Source: Thiomicrorhabdus sp.
Lineage (GTDB): Bacteria > Pseudomonadota > Gammaproteobacteria > Thiomicrospirales > Thiomicrospiraceae
DNA: 8,353 nucleotides
Reading direction: 5' to 3'
Assembly: GCA_021648185.1 (NCBI GenBank)
Contig: JAKITH010000043.1
Coordinates: forward strand, 1 to 8,353
The position numbers and the translations under genes were made by a program. Under the pieces are notes generated by a model. The model was not told the origin of the DNA, ran no database searches, and saw only the letters and a program-made list of their open reading frames with translations. Of the stretch, positions 5,921-8,353 are shown one piece after another; position 1 is the first letter of the stretch, and each line of letters opens with the position of its first letter.

Positions 5921-7309
5921 ATGCCAACACCTGACTCTACATTGGCGCTGATTACACGTGCCATTGCGTTACCTAAAAAAGCCACGGTTGATTTATCTCA
6001 ATTGCATGAATGCAATCCAGAACGCTACCCTTTTTTATTAGAAAGTGTGGCGCATGGTGGCTTGGGTGAGTTTGATATCTTATTTACCTTTCCTCAAGAG
6101 ACGATTCAACTCAATGCCTTGAGTGAGCAACACGATTTTCTTAATCAAATAACCGCCGATTTTGAACGGCTAAAAGTGGGTGCTTCGCTTAATGAGGCGG
6201 CACTTCCTTTTACTGGCGGTTGGTTTGCCTACTTTAGTTACGACTACGCGCAAGTGGTTGAACCCGTTTTAGACCTACCCAAAGCCAAGTTTCCCTTGGC
6301 GATATTAACCCGTATTCCAGCGGCCGTGATTATAAAACACGCAACACAAGAGCTGTTTATTATTGCAGAGCCAGACTATGCCGAGGTGGTCGAAAAAATA
6401 GCGGCAGACATTCAACGCGTGTTTTCGTCTAAAATTTCTCCCCCCCCTGTTAATGTTCAAGCCAACGCCTCAAATGAAGAACCGCCTCAAAAATACCTGA
6501 ATGGCATTCATGCCATTAAAGAGTACATTTTGTCGGGCGATATTTTTCAAGTCAACTTATCGCGCCAGTGGCAGATGTCGTTAGAAAAAGAGGTCAGTGC
6601 CTTAACGGTGTACCGTGCATTACGAGCGCATAATCCTGCACCTTTTGCCGCCTTAGCTAACTTTAAAGATAAAAATGGTCAGCCGTGGCATATCATCAGC
6701 TCCTCTCCCGAGCGGCTGGTAAAGTATCAAGCGCCTTGGGTAGAAGCCCGACCCATTGCCGGCACACGCAAGCGCAGTGCCGATCTCAAAGCCGATCAAG
6801 CCTTAATGGACGAGTTAATTGCCCACCCCAAAGAGCGTGCCGAGCACATTATGCTCATTGACTTAGTGCGCAATGATTTAGGGCGAATTTGCCAGCACGG
6901 CACGGTAGAAGTAAACGAGTTGATGGTGGTAGAAACCTACGAACATGTTCACCATATTGTGTCGAATGTACGCGGTAAGTTGCAAGAGGGTTTATCGCCC
7001 ATGGACATTCTTCATGCCGTTTTTCCGGGAGGAACCATTACCGGTTGCCCTAAAATTCGCTGTATGGAAATTATTGCCGAACTGGAGCAGATGCCGCGCG
7101 AAGCTTACACAGGTTCATTAGGCTACATTAACCGAGACGGCTCGTTGGACTTAAACATCTTAATTCGCACCATGATTCAGTTTGAACAAGATGGCGTGCC
7201 CACCGTGCAATTTAAAGCGGGCGGTGGCATTGTGGCCGACTCCATTGCCGAGCAGGAGCTAAAAGAGGCCGGACATAAAGCAAAAGGCCTCATTAACGCA
7301 CTCTCATGA
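5921..7309 (+). CDS. pabB: Aminodeoxychorismate synthase component I (PabB)
   Basis: PabB aminates chorismate to 4-amino-4-deoxychorismate, using ammonia from a separate glutaminase (PabA/TrpG), in p-aminobenzoate synthesis. The 462 residues show the N-terminal TrpE/PabB domain (YPFLLES 36-42, GEFDILFTFP 49-58, GGWFAYFSYDYAQ 99-111). A short linker with SPPPV (173-177) follows. The chorismate-binding domain has SGDIFQVNLSRQ (205-216), SSSPERLV (260-267), PIAGT (278-282), ERAEHIMLIDLVRND (305-319), FPGGTITGCPK (368-378) and YTGSLGYI (396-403). FDIL and FPGGTITG favour PabB over TrpE, as does the overlap with pabC. Ala280 sits where E. coli PabB has its nucleophilic Lys274. There is no PabA fusion. 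No Shine-Dalgarno is seen before the ATG, so coupling to fabF is likely. A C8 run (6440-6447) encodes the linker prolines. Confidence 0.9.
   Translation: MPTPDSTLALITRAIALPKKATVDLSQLHECNPERYPFLLESVAHGGLGEFDILFTFPQETIQLNALSEQHDFLNQITADFERLKVGASLNEAALPFTGGWFAYFSYDYAQVVEPVLDLPKAKFPLAILTRIPAAVIIKHATQELFIIAEPDYAEVVEKIAADIQRVFSSKISPPPVNVQANASNEEPPQKYLNGIHAIKEYILSGDIFQVNLSRQWQMSLEKEVSALTVYRALRAHNPAPFAALANFKDKNGQPWHIISSSPERLVKYQAPWVEARPIAGTRKRSADLKADQALMDELIAHPKERAEHIMLIDLVRNDLGRICQHGTVEVNELMVVETYEHVHHIVSNVRGKLQEGLSPMDILHAVFPGGTITGCPKIRCMEIIAELEQMPREAYTGSLGYINRDGSLDLNILIRTMIQFEQDGVPTVQFKAGGGIVADSIAEQELKEAGHKAKGLINALS
6440..6447. repeat. C8 homopolymer within pabB
   Basis: Eight consecutive C bases encode the prolines of a KISPPPV segment in the linker between the two PabB domains. 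Slippage by one base would shift the frame before the whole catalytic domain. The frame is intact as given. Confidence 0.9.
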
Positions 7310-8253
7310 CACAGACGAATCACTCAAAAACCCTCACCTATTTAAACGGTCAGCCAGTGAAACATCTGTCCGTGCAAGATCGTGCCGTGCAATATGGCGA
7401 TGGCTTTTTTACCACGTTATTAGTGGTTAATGATAGGGTGCTCAACTGGTCGGCACATTGGCGACGTTTAAGACAGTCGGCCGAACGGTTGCAGTTTGCC
7501 GCACTGGATGAATCTTTACTGTTACAGCAGACGGCGCAAGCGGTTGCCGCATTTAATCCAGAGTGCAATGCCACTCACATTGTAAAACTACTGGTCTCTC
7601 GTGGAGAATCGGGTCGTGGCTATGCCATTCCAGAACGCGCCACGCCGTTAGTTTTAGTGCAAATCAGTCACGCGCCCACTCAAGTAACGGTTTCGCAATC
7701 GGCCACTAAAATGCCAGCATTAAATTTCCCCCCCCCTATGGCACTGCAAGTGCAGGTGTGCAATACACACACCAGCATTCAAATGCAATTGGCGGGTATT
7801 AAACACCTTAATCGGCTAGACAGCGTGTTGGCACAAACCGAAGTGCGTCAAAAACAACAGCAAGAAGGCATTATGCTCAATGCGCTTGAGCAAGTGGTGG
7901 GGGGCACTCAGTCCAATGTGTTTATGATTAAAGCGCAAACATTGATTACTCCAAAACTGCATTTAAGTGGCGTAGAAGGCACCACGCGCTATCAGCTAAG
8001 TCACTTGGCTCCGTTGTTGGGATTACGTTGGCAAGAGGCCGATCTCTCTTTAGAAGAACTGCTCTCAGCGGATGAACTTTTTTTAAGCAATGCGGTGCGA
8101 GGGATTATGCCGATTAAGCAACTTGAGCAACAATGTTTTTCGACAAAGCAGGGCATTGAAATTCATCACTCATGGAATCAGTGGCAGGCTGAAAATGCCT
8201 TATTTTTAAAAGGAGACCTTTGCACGAAAGGATGCACGGATAAAAAAGGCTAA
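7306..8253 (+). CDS. pabC: 4-amino-4-deoxychorismate lyase (PabC)
   Basis: PabC is a PLP enzyme of the class IV aminotransferase fold that splits aminodeoxychorismate into p-aminobenzoate and pyruvate. Family marks are DRAVQYGDGFFTT (25-37), the arginine-rich HWRRLRQSAERL (51-62), KLLVSRGESGRGY (94-106), GIKHLNRLDSVLAQTE (164-179) with the PLP-binding Lys166, and SADELFLSNAVRGIMPI (254-270). At 315 residues it is longer than E. coli PabC (269). The excess is an N-terminal lead of about ten residues, a middle stretch around 130-146 and a Lys/Cys-rich tail. The ATG at 7306 overlaps the pabB stop as ATGA, with AAGG (7284-7287) too far upstream, so translational coupling is likely. Gly199 stands where E. 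coli PabC has a conserved Glu. Identification is strong. Confidence 0.93.
   Translation: MTQTNHSKTLTYLNGQPVKHLSVQDRAVQYGDGFFTTLLVVNDRVLNWSAHWRRLRQSAERLQFAALDESLLLQQTAQAVAAFNPECNATHIVKLLVSRGESGRGYAIPERATPLVLVQISHAPTQVTVSQSATKMPALNFPPPMALQVQVCNTHTSIQMQLAGIKHLNRLDSVLAQTEVRQKQQQEGIMLNALEQVVGGTQSNVFMIKAQTLITPKLHLSGVEGTTRYQLSHLAPLLGLRWQEADLSLEELLSADELFLSNAVRGIMPIKQLEQQCFSTKQGIEIHHSWNQWQAENALFLKGDLCTKGCTDKKG
7728..7736. repeat. C9 homopolymer within pabC
   Basis: Nine consecutive C bases encode most of a NFPPPM segment, 26 codons before the catalytic lysine region. A one-base change in length would destroy the PLP-binding half of the enzyme. The frame is intact as given. Confidence 0.9.
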
Positions 8254-8260
8254 AATATAC

Positions 8261-8322
8261 CTGATTTTCGTTGAAAACCTTGCGAATAGCTGGCTATTCC
8301 CTACTGTTTCCGCCTCAATCAG
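8261..8322. repeat. Nested inverted repeats after pabC
   Basis: The outer arms CTGATT (8261-8266) and AATCAG (8317-8322) are complementary. Inside are GAATAGC-TG-GCTATTC (8284-8299), a perfect 7-bp inverted repeat, and TTTTC-GTT-GAAAA (8265-8277), which overlaps the outer arm and would be an alternative fold. No convincing T-tract follows the inner hairpin, although 8327-8345 is T-rich. The 100 bases after pabC hold no gene I can name. One + frame is open from 8210 to the window end but has no usual start codon. This may be an intergenic repeat element, a terminator region or the 3' edge of a convergent gene. Confidence 0.5.
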
Positions 8323-8353
8323 TCAAATTTTATCACTTTTTTCTCTCGCGCCC

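Noticed and set aside
8210..8353. Start of a new gene after pabC in the open + frame running to the window end
   Set aside because: The frame has no ATG, GTG or TTG, and the translation resembles no gene I would expect there (for example an MltG signal anchor). The AGGAG at 8211-8215 leads only to a seven-codon frame.
1..8353. CRISPR array, tRNA/rRNA, insertion sequence, defence or other novel system
   Set aside because: No regularly spaced direct repeats, RNA gene folds, transposase motifs or unassigned long genes are present. Coding space is filled by core lipid and folate genes.

Overview
The window carries the conserved gammaproteobacterial fatty-acid-synthesis block, followed by two p-aminobenzoate (folate precursor) genes. 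All genes are on the + strand, in the order (yceD end) - rpmF - plsX - fabH - fabD - fabG - acpP - fabF - pabB - pabC. Gene order, protein sequences close to the E. coli versions (L32, ACP and FabF are nearly recognisable by eye) and the cysteine-free L32 point to a gammaproteobacterium with a moderate-to-low G+C genome. A Thiomicrospira/Piscirickettsiaceae-type sulfur oxidiser is possible, but I cannot place the family from this sequence alone.

Layout. Positions 1-102 hold the last codons of YceD (DUF177), with an in-frame TAA at 4-6. A perfect 20-bp palindrome (71-90) and an AT-rich promoter-like stretch lead into rpmF (142-318). plsX starts with TTG six bases after rpmF, followed by fabH, fabD and fabG with gaps of 45-63 bases. 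A 146-base leader with two hairpins and a possible promoter precedes acpP. A strong intrinsic terminator (4577-4610) separates acpP from fabF. fabF starts with TTG behind a good Shine-Dalgarno. pabB follows after 10 bases, and pabC overlaps pabB by ATGA. The last 100 bases hold no assignable gene but contain nested inverted repeats.

How the genes work together. FabD loads malonyl onto ACP. FabH condenses acetyl-CoA with malonyl-ACP to begin a chain. FabF elongates, and FabG reduces the 3-keto group in each cycle. AcpP carries the chain throughout. PlsX turns finished acyl-ACP into acyl-phosphate for phospholipid synthesis. FabZ/FabA dehydratase and FabI/FabV enoyl reductase are not in the window. 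PabB and PabC convert chorismate, through aminodeoxychorismate, to p-aminobenzoate. They need a glutaminase subunit (PabA/TrpG) encoded elsewhere.

I see no evidence of a new biological system. The gene content is ordinary core metabolism. The points worth a second look are small: the 20-bp palindrome ahead of rpmF, C8 and C9 homopolymers in the adjacent pabB and pabC genes, apparent active-site substitutions in PabB and PabC, the structured acpP leader, and the repeat-like 3' end.
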